Shown: positions 1-9,523 of the stretch, piece by piece
How positions within the stretch are numbered: the stretch's first letter is position 1
How the letters are laid out: every line of letters begins with the position of its first letter
Source: Arthrobacter sp. Soil782
Lineage (GTDB): Bacteria; Actinomycetota; Actinomycetes; Actinomycetales; Micrococcaceae
DNA: 64,000 bases
Assembly (NCBI RefSeq): GCF_001428435.1
Contig: NZ_LMSO01000010.1
Span: 111,414-175,413, forward strand
Direction of reading: 5' to 3'
Translations under genes and position numbers: made by a program
The notes under the pieces: generated by a model
Database searches by the model: none
The model's input: the letters and a program-made list of their open reading frames with translations, nothing else
What the model was told of the DNA's origin: nothing

Positions 1-2
1 CG

Positions 3-419
3 CGGCTTTGGCGCTCGGTCATCAATGAACTTGAGATCGCAGAGGAGCGCACGCGCTCCAACTCGGTGTGTACCCTCACCATGTGTGTCAACTACGGGGG
101 CCGGGCTGAGATTGCCGATGCGGCCAGGGGCATAGCGGAAGACGTGGCGGCTGGCCGGTTGAAGGCGTCATCCGTCTCAGAGAGCACCATCCAGCGTTAC
201 CTGGACGAGCCGGACCTGCCCGATGTCGATCTGTTCCTGCGCACCTCCGGCGAGCAGCGGACCTCAAATTTCATGCTGTGGCAGTCCGCTTACGCAGAAA
301 TGGTCTTCATGGATGTCCTGTGGCCGGATGTCGACCGCCGTACGCTCTGGAGGGCCGTGGATGAGTACGCTGCGCGGGATCGGCGCTACGGCGGAGCTGT
401 CGACAAAGCCAAGTCCTAG
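3..419 (+). CDS. uppS: Isoprenyl transferase (UppS family), 3' part
   Basis: The frame is open from the window edge, so the 5' end and true start lie outside. It encodes the C-terminal half of a cis-prenyltransferase that condenses isopentenyl diphosphate onto allylic diphosphates to make the polyprenyl carrier for peptidoglycan and glycan synthesis. The family signature [15 protein letters not shown] is present, where the usual form is RTSGEQRLSNFLLWQ, followed by the AYAE metal-binding glutamate and a WPD segment. The stop overlaps the convergent hydrolase gene by 4 bases (CTAG). A decaprenyl or Z-FPP synthase role cannot be told apart from UppS here. Confidence 0.9.
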   Translation, partial: RLWRSVINELEIAEERTRSNSVCTLTMCVNYGGRAEIADAARGIAEDVAAGRLKASSVSESTIQRYLDEPDLPDVDLFLRTSGEQRTSNFMLWQSAYAEMVFMDVLWPDVDRRTLWRAVDEYAARDRRYGGAVDKAKS

Positions 420-1486
420 ATCTCCGGTATGGGTGAGGCGCTGCTGTAGCACCTTACCCACCGATCGAGATCGGCATACACTTTTCGACGCACCGCCGTT
501 CTCGACAGGAGGGTGTCATGCAGCGCGCCGTCATACCTGCACACGGTGACGTGAGGTCCCAACTGCAGGGCACGTTGCGTCATGACGGTCACATCGAGGA
601 CGCTGTCCGAGGAGAGCATTGCTTCACTCCACACGGGACTGATGGTGGATCGCGCAGAGGACAGAACCAGCACCGGAAGGTCGATGGAAAGTCCGCGGCG
701 CACCTGCGCGTGTCCGTTGAGGACAGCGGTGAGCCAGCCGGCCCGGATGGGAAAACCGAATTGCGGCCGCCACTGCCCGTTAAGTTCCCACTCGCCCTCG
801 GCAAGGTTGCTTATACTTCGCCAATAGAAGCCGAATTCCGGCAGTTTCAAGCGTGCCTTGGGCCTGAATCGCGTGATCGGCTCGAGGAGCCCCTGCGTGG
901 TGGTGCGCAGTATTGCACTTCCCTGGATGTCCAGCCACGGACTGTTGAGGATGAGGCTCGATACCCGCCCTGGAAAGCGGTTCGCCCACAGCGAAGCGAC
1001 GAGGGCGCCGGTCGAATGCGCCATCAGGGTGATGCCGGACGGCGGCGCGCCTGTTTTGGCGGTGATGTCTTCGGAGAGGGTATCCAGGGCAGCAGCGATG
1101 TCGTCGTCGTACTCCGACAGGTTCGTGACGTACCCGGGCGTCTGCCACGGCCGCAGGCTTCGTCCATACTTCCGCAGGTCCAGGGCGTAGAAGGCAATAC
1201 CGCGGTCACTGAAGAAGTGAGCCAGTTCGTGCTGGAAGAAGTAATCGCTCCAGCCATGGACGTAGAGCACCGCCTGCACTGCGGACTCCTGTTCATCGCG
1301 TCCGCATGGGCGCAGGCGATTCAGCGCCACGCGCGCTGCGTCACGCAGACCGGTCGGCGAAACGACGGCGGGTGGGGTGTAGGAGACGAGCGTGGCCAGA
1401 CACGGGCCCTCCTCATCTGAACCAACGTGCAGCTCGGTCAGCGCAAATCCGTCGCCCAGGTGGTCCGGCTGCCAATTGATGCCCAT
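416..1486 (-). CDS. Alpha/beta hydrolase (serine hydrolase, lysophospholipase-like)
   Basis: A 356-aa soluble hydrolase. The oxyanion-hole segment YVHGWSDY is near residues 75-82 and the nucleophile elbow AHSTG is at 156-160 (Ser158). A C-terminal YDGALHD supplies a plausible catalytic His. No signal peptide is seen. The fold resembles monoacylglycerol lipase or lysophospholipase-type enzymes, but the substrate cannot be named. A TATCCT box ends 6 bases before the ATG, suggesting a leaderless transcript, and the gene is divergent from pyrD. Confidence 0.85.
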   Translation of the reverse strand: MGINWQPDHLGDGFALTELHVGSDEEGPCLATLVSYTPPAVVSPTGLRDAARVALNRLRPCGRDEQESAVQAVLYVHGWSDYFFQHELAHFFSDRGIAFYALDLRKYGRSLRPWQTPGYVTNLSEYDDDIAAALDTLSEDITAKTGAPPSGITLMAHSTGALVASLWANRFPGRVSSLILNSPWLDIQGSAILRTTTQGLLEPITRFRPKARLKLPEFGFYWRSISNLAEGEWELNGQWRPQFGFPIRAGWLTAVLNGHAQVRRGLSIDLPVLVLSSARSTISPVWSEAMLSSDSVLDVTVMTQRALQLGPHVTVCRYDGALHDTLLSRTAVRRKVYADLDRWVRCYSSASPIPEI

Positions 1487-1492
1487 TGGTTG

Positions 1493-1498
1493 AGGATA
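1493..1498 (-). promoter_or_regulatory. -10 box TATCCT, leaderless promoter of the hydrolase gene
   Basis: TATCCT on the minus strand ends 6 bases before the hydrolase ATG, so the transcript would start at or next to the start codon. Confidence 0.5.
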
Positions 1499-1551
1499 TC
1501 GATGCCATCGTCAACTTGGTGAAGCGGCTGCGGCCGTGGCAACTTTGACCC

Positions 1552-2628
1552 ATGCGTATTTATCCTGCTTTCTTCCGCGTCGTCTTCAGCGGTATGGACC
1601 CTGAGCGCGCGCACCGGATCGGCTTCCGCCTGATCCGGTGGACGGGCAGGACCCCGGTGGGCGGCGTCCTGCGCCGCATCACCGCGCCGTCCACCGAACT
1701 GCAGACTACGGCGTTCGGTGTGACCTTCCCGTCACCGTTCGGGCTTGCGGCCGGTTTCGACAAGGAGGGACACGGCGTCGCCGCGCTGGCTGACCTGGGG
1801 TTCGGCCATGTAGAGATCGGAACAATCACTGGGCAGGCGCAGCCGGGAAATCCGAAACCACGGCTTTTCCGGCTGGTAGAGGACCGGGCGGTGATCAACC
1901 GGATGGGTTTCAATAACGACGGCGCCGCTGCAGTTGCTCCGCGCATCGCGGCCGCACGCCGCACGCTTGAACGACGCTACCCGCCGGTACGGCCCGTGAT
2001 CGGCGTGAATATCGGCAAGACGAAGACTGTGGATCTGCGCGATGCGGTCGCCGACTACCGAATATCCGCGACGGCGTTGGCCCCGCTTGCGGACTACCTT
2101 GTGGTCAACGTCAGCTCGCCCAACACTCCGGGACTCCGTCTGCTGCAAAGCGTCCGCTCCCTCCGCCCCCTTCTGAAAGCGGTCCGAAAGGCTGCAGATG
2201 AAAGCGCCGACCGTCACGTACCGCTCTTGGTAAAGATCGCACCGGATTTGAGCGACGACGACATCGATGAGGTAGCCGCGCTCGCGCTGGAGCTGAAACT
2301 GGACGGCATCATCGCAACCAACACCACAGTCACCCGGGAGGGCCTTACGACCAATCCTGAAACCGTGGTGGCCTGCGGGGTAGGCGGGTTGAGTGGTGCT
2401 CCGCTCAAGGCACGTTCGCTTGAGGTACTCACGCGCTTGCGGCATGCAGCCGGACCAGAACTGGCCCTGATCTCGGTGGGTGGAGTGGAAACAGCAGACG
2501 ACGTCGTTGACCGTCTCAACGCTGGAGCCAATCTGGTGCAGGGCTACACCGCGTTCCTTTACGAAGGCCCCTTCTGGGCTTCGTCGATCAACCGCGCGCT
2601 CAGGAACCACCCCCGCCTCAAGCGCTGA
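1552..2628 (+). CDS. pyrD: Dihydroorotate dehydrogenase (quinone), class 2
   Basis: A 358-aa FMN enzyme of pyrimidine synthesis that oxidises dihydroorotate to orotate and passes electrons to menaquinone at the membrane. The N-terminal segment MRIYPAFFRVVFSGMDPERA is the amphipathic membrane-docking helix of class 2 enzymes. GLAAGFDK (64-71), NRMGFNN (116-122) and VGVNIGKTK-type FMN contacts follow. NVSSPNTPG (186-194) carries the class 2 catalytic serine instead of the class 1 cysteine, and DGIIATNTT and ISVGGV bind phosphate. Full length for the family. No Shine-Dalgarno is obvious upstream of the ATG. Confidence 0.97.
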   Translation: MRIYPAFFRVVFSGMDPERAHRIGFRLIRWTGRTPVGGVLRRITAPSTELQTTAFGVTFPSPFGLAAGFDKEGHGVAALADLGFGHVEIGTITGQAQPGNPKPRLFRLVEDRAVINRMGFNNDGAAAVAPRIAAARRTLERRYPPVRPVIGVNIGKTKTVDLRDAVADYRISATALAPLADYLVVNVSSPNTPGLRLLQSVRSLRPLLKAVRKAADESADRHVPLLVKIAPDLSDDDIDEVAALALELKLDGIIATNTTVTREGLTTNPETVVACGVGGLSGAPLKARSLEVLTRLRHAAGPELALISVGGVETADDVVDRLNAGANLVQGYTAFLYEGPFWASSINRALRNHPRLKR

Positions 2629-2650
2629 AGCGGCGCGCAATGTCCGGCTG

Positions 2651-3238
2651 TTAGGCGGGAAACTGCCCGCGGCTTACCTGAGGCTTGGGCAAACGGAGTC
2701 GGCGGATCTGCATGGCACGTGAGATTCCGTACCAGAGATCCCCACGCCCGGGTTCGCCGAACTTCGCTGTCAGTTGCGCCTTGAGCTTGCGGCGCAGGAG
2801 AAGGCAGTCAACGATCACCGCCATGATGATCACCCAGAAGGTCAGCATGACGTAACCCTGGAGAGTCAGATTGGGGATGAAGCTCAGGAAGACGAAGACC
2901 AGCGCCGCAAACATCAGGAACTCGGCGACATTCCAACGTGCGTCCACATAGTCACGGACGTAGCGACGGGCCGGGCCCTTGTCGCGGAACGGCAGGTGCC
3001 GCTCGTCGCCGTTCTCGAGTGCACGCCTCATCCGCAGTTGGTCCTCGCGCCGCGCCAGACGGCTGGCCTCCCGCGCTGCCTTCCGGTCATTCGGAACCAG
3101 AGGCCGCTTCCGGGCCGCTTCCTGAACGCTGCGCCTGGGAGTGGGCGCGCCCTTACCGGCCGTTCTCAATCGCTGTTCCTCCGCGACTTGCTCTGCGGGA
3201 TTCTCAACAACGGCAGCGTCTCTTTTTCGTCCAAACAC
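2651..3238 (-). CDS. DUF3043 membrane protein
   Basis: A 195-aa protein of the actinobacterial DUF3043 family with unknown function. The first ~100 residues are strongly basic (many RK and RR pairs, likely cytoplasmic). Two membrane segments follow at about 104-121 and 128-147, then a short basic tail. The start codon is GTG, with a TATCCT box ending 6 bases upstream. It is divergent from the dipeptidase gene across 60 bases. Confidence 0.8.
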   Translation of the reverse strand: MFGRKRDAAVVENPAEQVAEEQRLRTAGKGAPTPRRSVQEAARKRPLVPNDRKAAREASRLARREDQLRMRRALENGDERHLPFRDKGPARRYVRDYVDARWNVAEFLMFAALVFVFLSFIPNLTLQGYVMLTFWVIIMAVIVDCLLLRRKLKAQLTAKFGEPGRGDLWYGISRAMQIRRLRLPKPQVSRGQFPA

Positions 3239-3244
3239 CCCTCT

Positions 3245-3250
3245 AGGATA
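3245..3250 (-). promoter_or_regulatory. -10 box TATCCT, leaderless promoter of the DUF3043 gene
   Basis: TATCCT, then six bases (AGAGGG), then the GTG start. The spacer could also act as a weak ribosome-binding site. Confidence 0.45.
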
Positions 3251-3285
3251 CCCGTCCTGAGCGTCGGGTTCTCCGCATGCGTGTG

Positions 3286-3291
3286 TAGGCT
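3286..3291 (+). promoter_or_regulatory. -10 box TAGGCT, leaderless promoter of the dipeptidase gene
   Basis: TAGGCT ends 7 bases before the ATG at 3299, supporting that start. Confidence 0.5.
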
Positions 3292-3298
3292 CGAAGGC

Positions 3299-4699
3299 AT
3301 GAATATGCCTTCAAGCGATGTACTGCCGGACACCACCGTTGCTGCCCTGCGTTCCACCGTCGACTCCGCGTTCCCTCAGACAATCGAGGAGCTCAAGTCG
3401 CTCGTCGCCATTCCCGGTGTGGCCTGGGCGGCCTTTGATCCTGCGGAACTCGATCGCAGTGCTGAAGCAGTTGCTTCGCTGGTCCGATCCACGGGAATGG
3501 AGGATGTGCGTATCCTCCGAATGGATAACAACGGCACACCCGGTGGACCTGCCGTCGTCGCGCAGCGTCCGGCTGCTGCAGGAAAACCGACCATCCTCCT
3601 CTATGCACACCATGATGTCCAGCCTCCCGGTGAGCGGGACCTGTGGGAAAGCGATCCGTTCATCGCCGAGGAACGAGAGGGCCGGTTATACGGGAGGGGA
3701 GCAGCGGACGACAAGGCCGGCATTATGGCCCATATCGCGGCGGTCCGTGCTGTCTCCGAGGTCCTGGGGGAGGACCTTGGCCTGGGCATCACCTTATTCA
3801 TCGAAGGTGAAGAGGAGGCTGGATCCCCGACCTTCCGCAGCTTCCTCGAAGAACACCGTGAACTCCTGCGCTCCGACGTCATCGTGGTTGCGGACTCGAG
3901 TAACTGGAAGGTCGGCGTCCCTGCCCTCACAACCAGCCTGCGCGGATTGGTTGATGGTGTCATCGAGGTCAGAGTCCTGGAACACGCTGTCCATTCCGGT
4001 ATGTTCGGCGGCCCTGTATTGGATGCGCCGACCCTGCTTGCCCGATTAATTGCCACCCTTCACGACGACGATGGCAGCGTCGCCATCCAGGGCCTTGTTT
4101 CGAATGACGACGCGGATGTGGACTATGCGGAAGCTGACTATCGCGCGGATGCCTCGGTTCTCGACGGCGTACAGCTGGCTGGTACCGGCTCCCTTGCGTC
4201 ACGGTTGTGGACGAAGCCCGCACTGTCCATCATCGGCATCGATGCGCCAGGAGTAGCTGTCTCATCGAACACGCTCCTGCCCACAGCGCGGGCGAAGTTC
4301 AGCCTTCGGCTAGCGCCCGGACAGGAGCCCCAGAAAGCTATGGCCGCCGTCGAGCGCCACGTGCGCTCCCACGCTCCGTTCGGCGCCACGGTGATGTTCA
4401 CGCCGGGGGAGTCAGGCAACCCCTTCTCCACCGACACAACGAGGCCGGCAGCCCAGATCGCACTGTGGGCCTTGCAGACCGCCTGGGGAACGCAAGCCGT
4501 TGAAGCGGGGATCGGAGGGTCCATACCCTTCATCGCCGATCTGACTGAAGTCTATCCGGAGGCGCAAATTCTGGTGACCGGCGTCGAGGACCCGGACTCA
4601 CGGGCGCACAGCGCCAATGAATCGCTCCACCTGGGTGAGTTCAACCGTGCGGTGCTCGCAGAGGCTCTGATGCTCGCGCGGCTCAACGCAGGCGGCTGA
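3299..4699 (+). CDS. M20-family dipeptidase
   Basis: A 466-aa cytoplasmic di-zinc peptidase. Metal and catalytic motifs appear in order: YAHHDVQPPG (His104, Asp106), YGRGAADDKAG (Asp137/138), EGEEEAGS (Glu171/172) and a C-terminal AHSANE. The usual dimerisation insert lies between. The frame is open well upstream, but that part overlaps the opposite-strand DUF3043 gene. The ATG at 3299 was chosen because a TAGGCT -10 box lies 7 bases before it. Peptide specificity is unknown. Confidence 0.9.
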   Translation: MNMPSSDVLPDTTVAALRSTVDSAFPQTIEELKSLVAIPGVAWAAFDPAELDRSAEAVASLVRSTGMEDVRILRMDNNGTPGGPAVVAQRPAAAGKPTILLYAHHDVQPPGERDLWESDPFIAEEREGRLYGRGAADDKAGIMAHIAAVRAVSEVLGEDLGLGITLFIEGEEEAGSPTFRSFLEEHRELLRSDVIVVADSSNWKVGVPALTTSLRGLVDGVIEVRVLEHAVHSGMFGGPVLDAPTLLARLIATLHDDDGSVAIQGLVSNDDADVDYAEADYRADASVLDGVQLAGTGSLASRLWTKPALSIIGIDAPGVAVSSNTLLPTARAKFSLRLAPGQEPQKAMAAVERHVRSHAPFGATVMFTPGESGNPFSTDTTRPAAQIALWALQTAWGTQAVEAGIGGSIPFIADLTEVYPEAQILVTGVEDPDSRAHSANESLHLGEFNRAVLAEALMLARLNAGG

Positions 4700-4903
4700 C
4701 ACCAGTGCCCCGCCGCGCACTGCCCGGCCGGCCCGGAATGTTTGACCAGCATGGATCGTTACACAGCTGGGCAGGCTGTGCTCACCGGACGTACCATGGG
4801 ACGGACAGCGCTGCGAGGCGCTGAAAGCCACACGCCGCCCGGCGTTATGATCGCAGGCGGGGGAACCGGCGCGGCGGGCACATAGTAAAGGAGAACGCAC
4901 ACC

Positions 4904-5287
4904 ATGAGCACATCAACAAGCGAACCAACCACTGAGACGGCCGCAGATACCGAACTGCCGGTACATGAGGTTAACCTGTCAGATGTTGCTGCCGGCAAGG
5001 TACGCAGCCTCCTTGAACAGGAGGGCCGGACTGATCTGCGTTTGCGCGTGGCGGTCCAGCCCGGCGGGTGTTCGGGGCTGATCTACCAGCTTTACTTCGA
5101 TGAACGCGTCCTCGATGGCGATGCGGTTCGTGACTTCGACGGCGTGGAGGTCATCGTTGACCGCATGAGCGTTCCCTACCTCGCCGGGGCCTCCATTGAC
5201 TTTGAGGACACCATCTCCAAGCAAGGCTTCACCATCGACAACCCGAACGCCGGCGGGTCCTGCGCCTGCGGTGACTCCTTTCACTAG
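4904..5287 (+). CDS. erpA: Iron-sulfur cluster insertion protein (A-type carrier, ErpA/IscA)
   Basis: A 127-aa A-type carrier that delivers Fe-S clusters to client enzymes. The three conserved cysteines are present: Cys56 in GGCSG, and Cys120 and Cys122 in SCACGDSF at the C terminus. An AAAGGAG ribosome-binding site precedes the ATG. It is single-standing, just upstream of ctaC, which is a common actinobacterial arrangement. ErpA and IscA cannot be separated by sequence alone. Confidence 0.93.
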   Translation: MSTSTSEPTTETAADTELPVHEVNLSDVAAGKVRSLLEQEGRTDLRLRVAVQPGGCSGLIYQLYFDERVLDGDAVRDFDGVEVIVDRMSVPYLAGASIDFEDTISKQGFTIDNPNAGGSCACGDSFH

Positions 5288-5312
5288 AGGTCCATCCCGA
5301 AAGTGGGGTACC

Positions 5313-5356
5313 AAAGCCCCCGTCACGTATCCGAAAACGGTGCGGACGGGGGCTTT
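5313..5356 (+). terminator. Rho-independent-type terminator after erpA
   Basis: A perfect 12-bp inverted repeat (AAAGCCCCCGTC at 5313-5324 with its complement at 5345-5356) has a 20-base loop and ends in CTTTG. The T run is short. Confidence 0.75.
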
Positions 5357-5508
5357 GTTGTCACACGATGGCTGTCGTTGCGGGTAAGCTCTACAGTGAG
5401 TAGTAAAACTGAAAGTGCATCGCGTTTGAGTAGCAGCTCAGTCAGCACCGTGCACGGAAATGCTGTCACCGTCGGTGGCACCGCACGTGAGAAAAGGAAG
5501 GGCCGTCT

Positions 5509-6390
5509 GTGAGTTCGCAGGACCGAACCGGCAGCCGACGCGCAAAGATTTTCAAGGTCTCAAGCCTCGTGGTCGTGGCTGCGCTGTTCTTGTCTGGTTG
5601 TTCATCAGAAGTCCAAAAGGGTTGGTTACCCACCGAGCGTGATACCACCAACCACACCGGCCGGATCATTGACCTGTGGGTCAACTCCTGGATCGCTGCC
5701 CTGATAGTAGGCGTCATCACCTGGGGCCTGATCATCTGGTGCATCGTCGCGTACCGTCGTCGTCGCAACGAGACCGGGTACCCGCGCCAGATCAGCTACA
5801 ACCTTCCGCTGGAAGTGTTCTACCTGACAATTCCGATCTTCATGGTGCTGGTGCTCTTCTACTTCACCGACCGTGATCAACAAATCATCGACGCCCGTGT
5901 CGAGGACCCCGATGTCATCATCGATGTGCGCGGCAAGCAGTGGTCGTGGGACTTCAACTACGTGCTCGAGGACAAGTATTCCTCAGGTGTCCAGGCTCAA
6001 CTCGATGGTGAGCCGGGCGTCCCGGAAACTCTTCCGACGCTTTATCTGCCGGTCAACCAAACGGTGGAATTCCGACTCAACTCCCGCGACGTAATCCATT
6101 CGTTTTGGGTTCCGGCCTTCCTTCAAAAGCGGGACATGATTCCCGAACGGGAAAACTACATCACCCTGACTCCCACGCGTGAGGGCGTCTTCGAAGGGAA
6201 GTGCGCCGAGCTGTGCGGCGAGTACCATTCGGAGATGTTGTTCAACGTAGCGGTTGTCTCCGAGGAGGAGTACCAGGCCTATCTGGAAACCCTTGAGGAC
6301 GGCCAGCTGGGCGAAGAGTATGACCGCAATCCGCAGACTGTGACCGGCGACAGCCCCAGCGGAGCTGACGAGCAAATTGGGCAGGATTAA
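5509..6390 (+). CDS. ctaC: Cytochrome c oxidase subunit II
   Basis: A 293-aa lipoprotein subunit of the aa3 oxidase that accepts electrons from the bcc complex through the binuclear CuA site. A signal peptide ends in the lipobox LSGC (Cys31), and two membrane helices lie at about 60-80 and 101-120. The CuA ligands are visible: His197 (VIHSFW), Cys232, Cys236, His240 (CAELCGEYH) and Met243. Start is GTG, preceded by AAGGAAGG. First gene of ctaC-ctaD-ctaF. Confidence 0.97.
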   Translation: MSSQDRTGSRRAKIFKVSSLVVVAALFLSGCSSEVQKGWLPTERDTTNHTGRIIDLWVNSWIAALIVGVITWGLIIWCIVAYRRRRNETGYPRQISYNLPLEVFYLTIPIFMVLVLFYFTDRDQQIIDARVEDPDVIIDVRGKQWSWDFNYVLEDKYSSGVQAQLDGEPGVPETLPTLYLPVNQTVEFRLNSRDVIHSFWVPAFLQKRDMIPERENYITLTPTREGVFEGKCAELCGEYHSEMLFNVAVVSEEEYQAYLETLEDGQLGEEYDRNPQTVTGDSPSGADEQIGQD

Positions 6391-6394
6391 TTAG

Positions 6395-8116
6395 ATGTCT
6401 ACTTACGAATACACTGCCGAGGACGCCGGCACCACGGTTGCTCCACGGGTTGTACCGCGGTCCAAGGGACGCATAGTCGTCAACTGGATCACCTCCACTG
6501 ATCACAAGACCATCGGGTATATGTACCTGATCGCATCATTCGTGTTCTTCTGCCTGGGTGGGGTAATGGCGCTTGTCATCCGCGCCGAGCTGTTCGAACC
6601 GGGAATGCAGATTCTGCAGACCAAAGAGCAGTACAACCAGCTCTTCACCATGCACGGCACGGTTATGCTGCTCATGTTCGCAACCCCGCTGTTTGCCGGG
6701 TTCACAAACGTCATCATGCCGTTGCAGATCGGTGCACCCGACGTCGCCTTCCCACGGCTGAATGCCCTTGCTTTCTGGTTCTTCCTTTTCGGCAGCACCA
6801 TCGCAGTGTCCGGATTCATCACCCCGCAGGGCGCTGCCTCGTTCGGCTGGTTCGCGTACGCCCCGTTGTCCAATACAACGTTCTCGCCTGGTGTTGGTGG
6901 TGACTTATGGGTGTTCGGGCTTGCTCTTTCCGGATTCGGCACCATCCTTGGCGCCGTCAACTTCATCACCACAATCATCTGCATGCGTGCTCCCGGCATG
7001 ACCATGTGGCGCATGCCGATTTTCACCTGGAATGCACTCGTCACGTCGATCCTCGTGTTGATGGCGTTCCCGCCGCTCGCTGCCGCTCTGTTTGCGCTCG
7101 GTGCCGACCGGCGGTTCGGAGCACACATTTTCGATCCGGACAACGGAGGAGCGATCCTATGGCAACACCTCTTCTGGTTCTTCGGACATCCAGAGGTGTA
7201 CATCATCGCGCTGCCGTTCTTTGGTATTGTCTCGGAGATCTTCCCGGTCTTCAGCCGTAAGCCGATATTCGGCTACAAGGGCATCGTTTTCGCAACGATC
7301 GCCATTGCAGCACTTTCCGTGACGGTGTGGGCGCACCATATGTACGTGACCGGCGCCGTTCTGCTGCCGTTCTTCGCCTTCATGACGATGCTGATCGCGG
7401 TGCCCACGGGAGTGAAGTTCTTCAACTGGATCGGCACTATGTGGCGGGGATCGATAACATTCGAGACCCCGATGCTCTGGAGCCTCGGTTTCCTCGTCAC
7501 CTTCCTGTTCGGTGGTCTGACCGGAATCATCCTTGCATCCCCGCCGTTGGACTTCCACGTGTCCGACACCTACTTCGTAGTGGCTCACTTCCACTACGTG
7601 GTCTTCGGTACCGTAGTCTTCGCGATGTTCGCCGGCTTCTACTTCTGGTGGCCTAAGTGGACGGGAAAGATGCTGAACGAGCGGCTGGGCAAGATCCACT
7701 TCTGGCTCCTGTTCCTTGGCTTCCATGGAACGTTCCTGATCCAGCACTGGTTGGGGGTCATCGGTATGCCACGGCGCTACGCTGACTATCTCCCAGAAGA
7801 CATGTTCACTGCAATGAACCAGTTCTCCACCATTGCTTCCTTCGTTCTGGGCGCGTCGTTGATTCCGTTCTTCTGGAACGTTTACATCACCTGGCGGATC
7901 GGTACAAAGGTCGAGGTCGACGATCCGTGGGGCTTTGGAGCATCCCTGGAGTGGGCTACCTCCTGCCCGCCACCACGGCACAACTTCACCTCCCTGCCAC
8001 GTATCCGCTCGGAACGCCCTGCGTTGGATCTACACCACCCGGAGCTTGCGCAGTGGCACACACCAGGTTCACCGGCAGGCCAGCTGCTCGGATCCGCTGA
8101 TCGGAAGGACGCTTAA
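6395..8116 (+). CDS. ctaD: Cytochrome c oxidase subunit I
   Basis: A 573-aa polytopic catalytic subunit with heme a, heme a3 and CuB, which reduces O2 to water and pumps protons. FFGHPEVY carries the His-Tyr pair of the CuB site, VWAHHMYV gives two further CuB histidines, and VAHFHYV gives the heme a and a3 ligands. The N terminus ([16 protein letters not shown]) is typical of actinobacteria. It starts 4 bases after ctaC and abuts ctaF, indicating one operon. Confidence 0.98.
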   Translation: MSTYEYTAEDAGTTVAPRVVPRSKGRIVVNWITSTDHKTIGYMYLIASFVFFCLGGVMALVIRAELFEPGMQILQTKEQYNQLFTMHGTVMLLMFATPLFAGFTNVIMPLQIGAPDVAFPRLNALAFWFFLFGSTIAVSGFITPQGAASFGWFAYAPLSNTTFSPGVGGDLWVFGLALSGFGTILGAVNFITTIICMRAPGMTMWRMPIFTWNALVTSILVLMAFPPLAAALFALGADRRFGAHIFDPDNGGAILWQHLFWFFGHPEVYIIALPFFGIVSEIFPVFSRKPIFGYKGIVFATIAIAALSVTVWAHHMYVTGAVLLPFFAFMTMLIAVPTGVKFFNWIGTMWRGSITFETPMLWSLGFLVTFLFGGLTGIILASPPLDFHVSDTYFVVAHFHYVVFGTVVFAMFAGFYFWWPKWTGKMLNERLGKIHFWLLFLGFHGTFLIQHWLGVIGMPRRYADYLPEDMFTAMNQFSTIASFVLGASLIPFFWNVYITWRIGTKVEVDDPWGFGASLEWATSCPPPRHNFTSLPRIRSERPALDLHHPELAQWHTPGSPAGQLLGSADRKDA

Positions 8117-8518
8117 GTGAAGGTAGAAACACGACTGTTCCTTCTACTGGTTCCCTTCTTTGTACCTGTAGCAGTGGTCTACGGTTTCCTGACCAATTGG
8201 TCTGAGTGGGTTGGCATTCTAGGCATCCTGCTTGTGGGCGGTGTCGCCGCCATGATCGGCTTCTACCTCGGGTTCACGGGGCGCCGCGTGGGAATGCGCC
8301 CGGAGGATCGCCGCGACGCGGAGATTCATGAAGGCTCGGGCGAGCAGGGGCATTTCAGCCCTTGGAGCTGGTGGCCGCTTGTCCTCGGCCTTGCTGCAGC
8401 CGGCGGTTTCTTAGGCCTCGCTGCTGGATGGTGGATTCTCTACGTGTCGGCGGGCCTGGCCGTTATCGCACTGGTTGGATGGGTCTTTGAGTACAGCAGG
8501 GGAGACCACGCGCACTAG
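8117..8518 (+). CDS. ctaF: Cytochrome c oxidase subunit IV
   Basis: A 133-aa membrane subunit of the actinobacterial aa3 oxidase. Two N-terminal helices (about 5-24 and 32-52), a cytoplasmic loop containing GMRPEDRRDAEIHEG, then two more helices after the HFSPWSWWP motif. The GTG start directly follows the ctaD stop, so translational coupling is likely. A terminator hairpin lies 25 bases after the stop. Confidence 0.95.
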   Translation: MKVETRLFLLLVPFFVPVAVVYGFLTNWSEWVGILGILLVGGVAAMIGFYLGFTGRRVGMRPEDRRDAEIHEGSGEQGHFSPWSWWPLVLGLAAAGGFLGLAAGWWILYVSAGLAVIALVGWVFEYSRGDHAH

Positions 8519-8542
8519 TCGTCCAAAGCGTGTTCGAAATGG

Positions 8543-8573
8543 AGGGTCCCGTACATATTTTGTGCGGGACCCT
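8543..8573 (+). terminator. Terminator of the ctaCDF operon
   Basis: A 12-bp stem (AGGGTCCCGTAC paired with GTGCGGGACCCT, one G-T pair) with a short AT-rich loop, followed by TTTG. Confidence 0.8.
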
Positions 8574-8643
8574 TTGTGTACTTCCTCTTGAGAGTAGTTG
8601 CTCTGGATTACTCCGTCGCCGCTCCTGCTACCAAGCTATAGAA

Positions 8644-8656
8644 TATGGTGACCATA
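8644..8656. promoter_or_regulatory. Palindromic operator candidate upstream of the GntR gene
   Basis: TATGGTGACCATA is a perfect odd palindrome (6+1+6), 46 bases before the GntR start codon. GntR/HutC regulators usually bind such dyads and often control their own gene. The 10-mer AGCTATAGAA just upstream (8634-8643) recurs in the terminator at 9524. That it is an operator is inferred from position and symmetry. Confidence 0.45.
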
Positions 8657-8702
8657 CCGGTCTATCTAGCTGGGTTCGCACCCGTGCATAACAGGAGCCG
8701 TC

Positions 8703-9485
8703 ATGCCGGATCAACTCGACGCACTGCGTACTACTCTCGACGGCAAGGCGGCCAAGCATGTTCAGCTTCGCGAACTGCTCCGCGAGTACATCCTGTGTCA
8801 CGCCGAGCCTGGTACAGCCATTCCGTCTGAGCGGAAGCTGACCGAACACTTCGGTGTTGCGCGGATGACTGTACGGCACGCCATCGACGCACTGGTTGCC
8901 GAGGAGGTTCTGGAACGAATCGTAGGCCTTGGAACCTTCGTAGCCCACACAAAGCTCGATCTGCAGATGAAGCTCACCTCCTACAGCGAAGAGATGCACC
9001 GGAGGGGCATGGTCCCGGATGCTCGGGTACTCAGCTTCGAGCAGATGGCAGCCACGCCGCTCATTGCCCGCGAACTGCAGATTGAGCAGGGCGTCCCGGT
9101 TGTCAGGTTCCGGCGTCAGTTGTTGGCAGACCGCGAACCAATGAGTGTGGACGAAAACTTCATCCCGGCACACCGCGTACCGGGAATACTTGATGATGCT
9201 CCGCCGACGTCGCTGTATAACGTTCTCAGCGAGAGATACGGGCTCGTGATGGAATGGGGGGAAGACACAGTTGAGGCGACTGCGGCCTCGCCCTCTATTG
9301 CCCGTCTTCTGAACGTCGAGATGGGCGCCCCTCTCCTGAAGATTCAACGCCATGCGTACGTGGCCCGGGCCATGGTGGACTATTCGGTCTCGTACTACCG
9401 GGCTGACAGGTACAAGCTGTGGGTTCCACTTCAGCGCCCCGGTGTCCGCACACCTCGCACCTACACTGCCAAGCGCTTTAGCTGA
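8703..9485 (+). CDS. GntR-family transcriptional regulator (HutC type, UTRA domain)
   Basis: A 260-aa regulator. The N-terminal winged helix (about 18-82) contains PSERKLTEHFGVARMTVRHA, the recognition helix signature. The C-terminal UTRA effector domain (about 95-245) includes SYSEEMHRRGMVPD and the VSYYRADRYKL motif. AGGAG lies 6 bases before the ATG. It sits alone between the ctaCDF operon and the convergent qcrB end. Such proteins sense sugars or amino-acid derivatives; the ligand here is unknown. Confidence 0.92.
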   Translation: MPDQLDALRTTLDGKAAKHVQLRELLREYILCHAEPGTAIPSERKLTEHFGVARMTVRHAIDALVAEEVLERIVGLGTFVAHTKLDLQMKLTSYSEEMHRRGMVPDARVLSFEQMAATPLIARELQIEQGVPVVRFRRQLLADREPMSVDENFIPAHRVPGILDDAPPTSLYNVLSERYGLVMEWGEDTVEATAASPSIARLLNVEMGAPLLKIQRHAYVARAMVDYSVSYYRADRYKLWVPLQRPGVRTPRTYTAKRFS

Positions 9486-9523
9486 ACGTCATCTGCCAAA
9501 CGAGCCCAGCCCGATCGAGAGAC

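Noticed and set aside
518..1420. 300-aa plus-strand frame opposite the alpha/beta hydrolase
   Set aside because: Shadow of a gene with clear hydrolase motifs. It has a low-complexity product without family features.
2774..3298. Upstream extension of the dipeptidase reading frame
   Set aside because: It lies fully antisense to the DUF3043 gene, and the M20 domain plus a -10 box fit the start at 3299.
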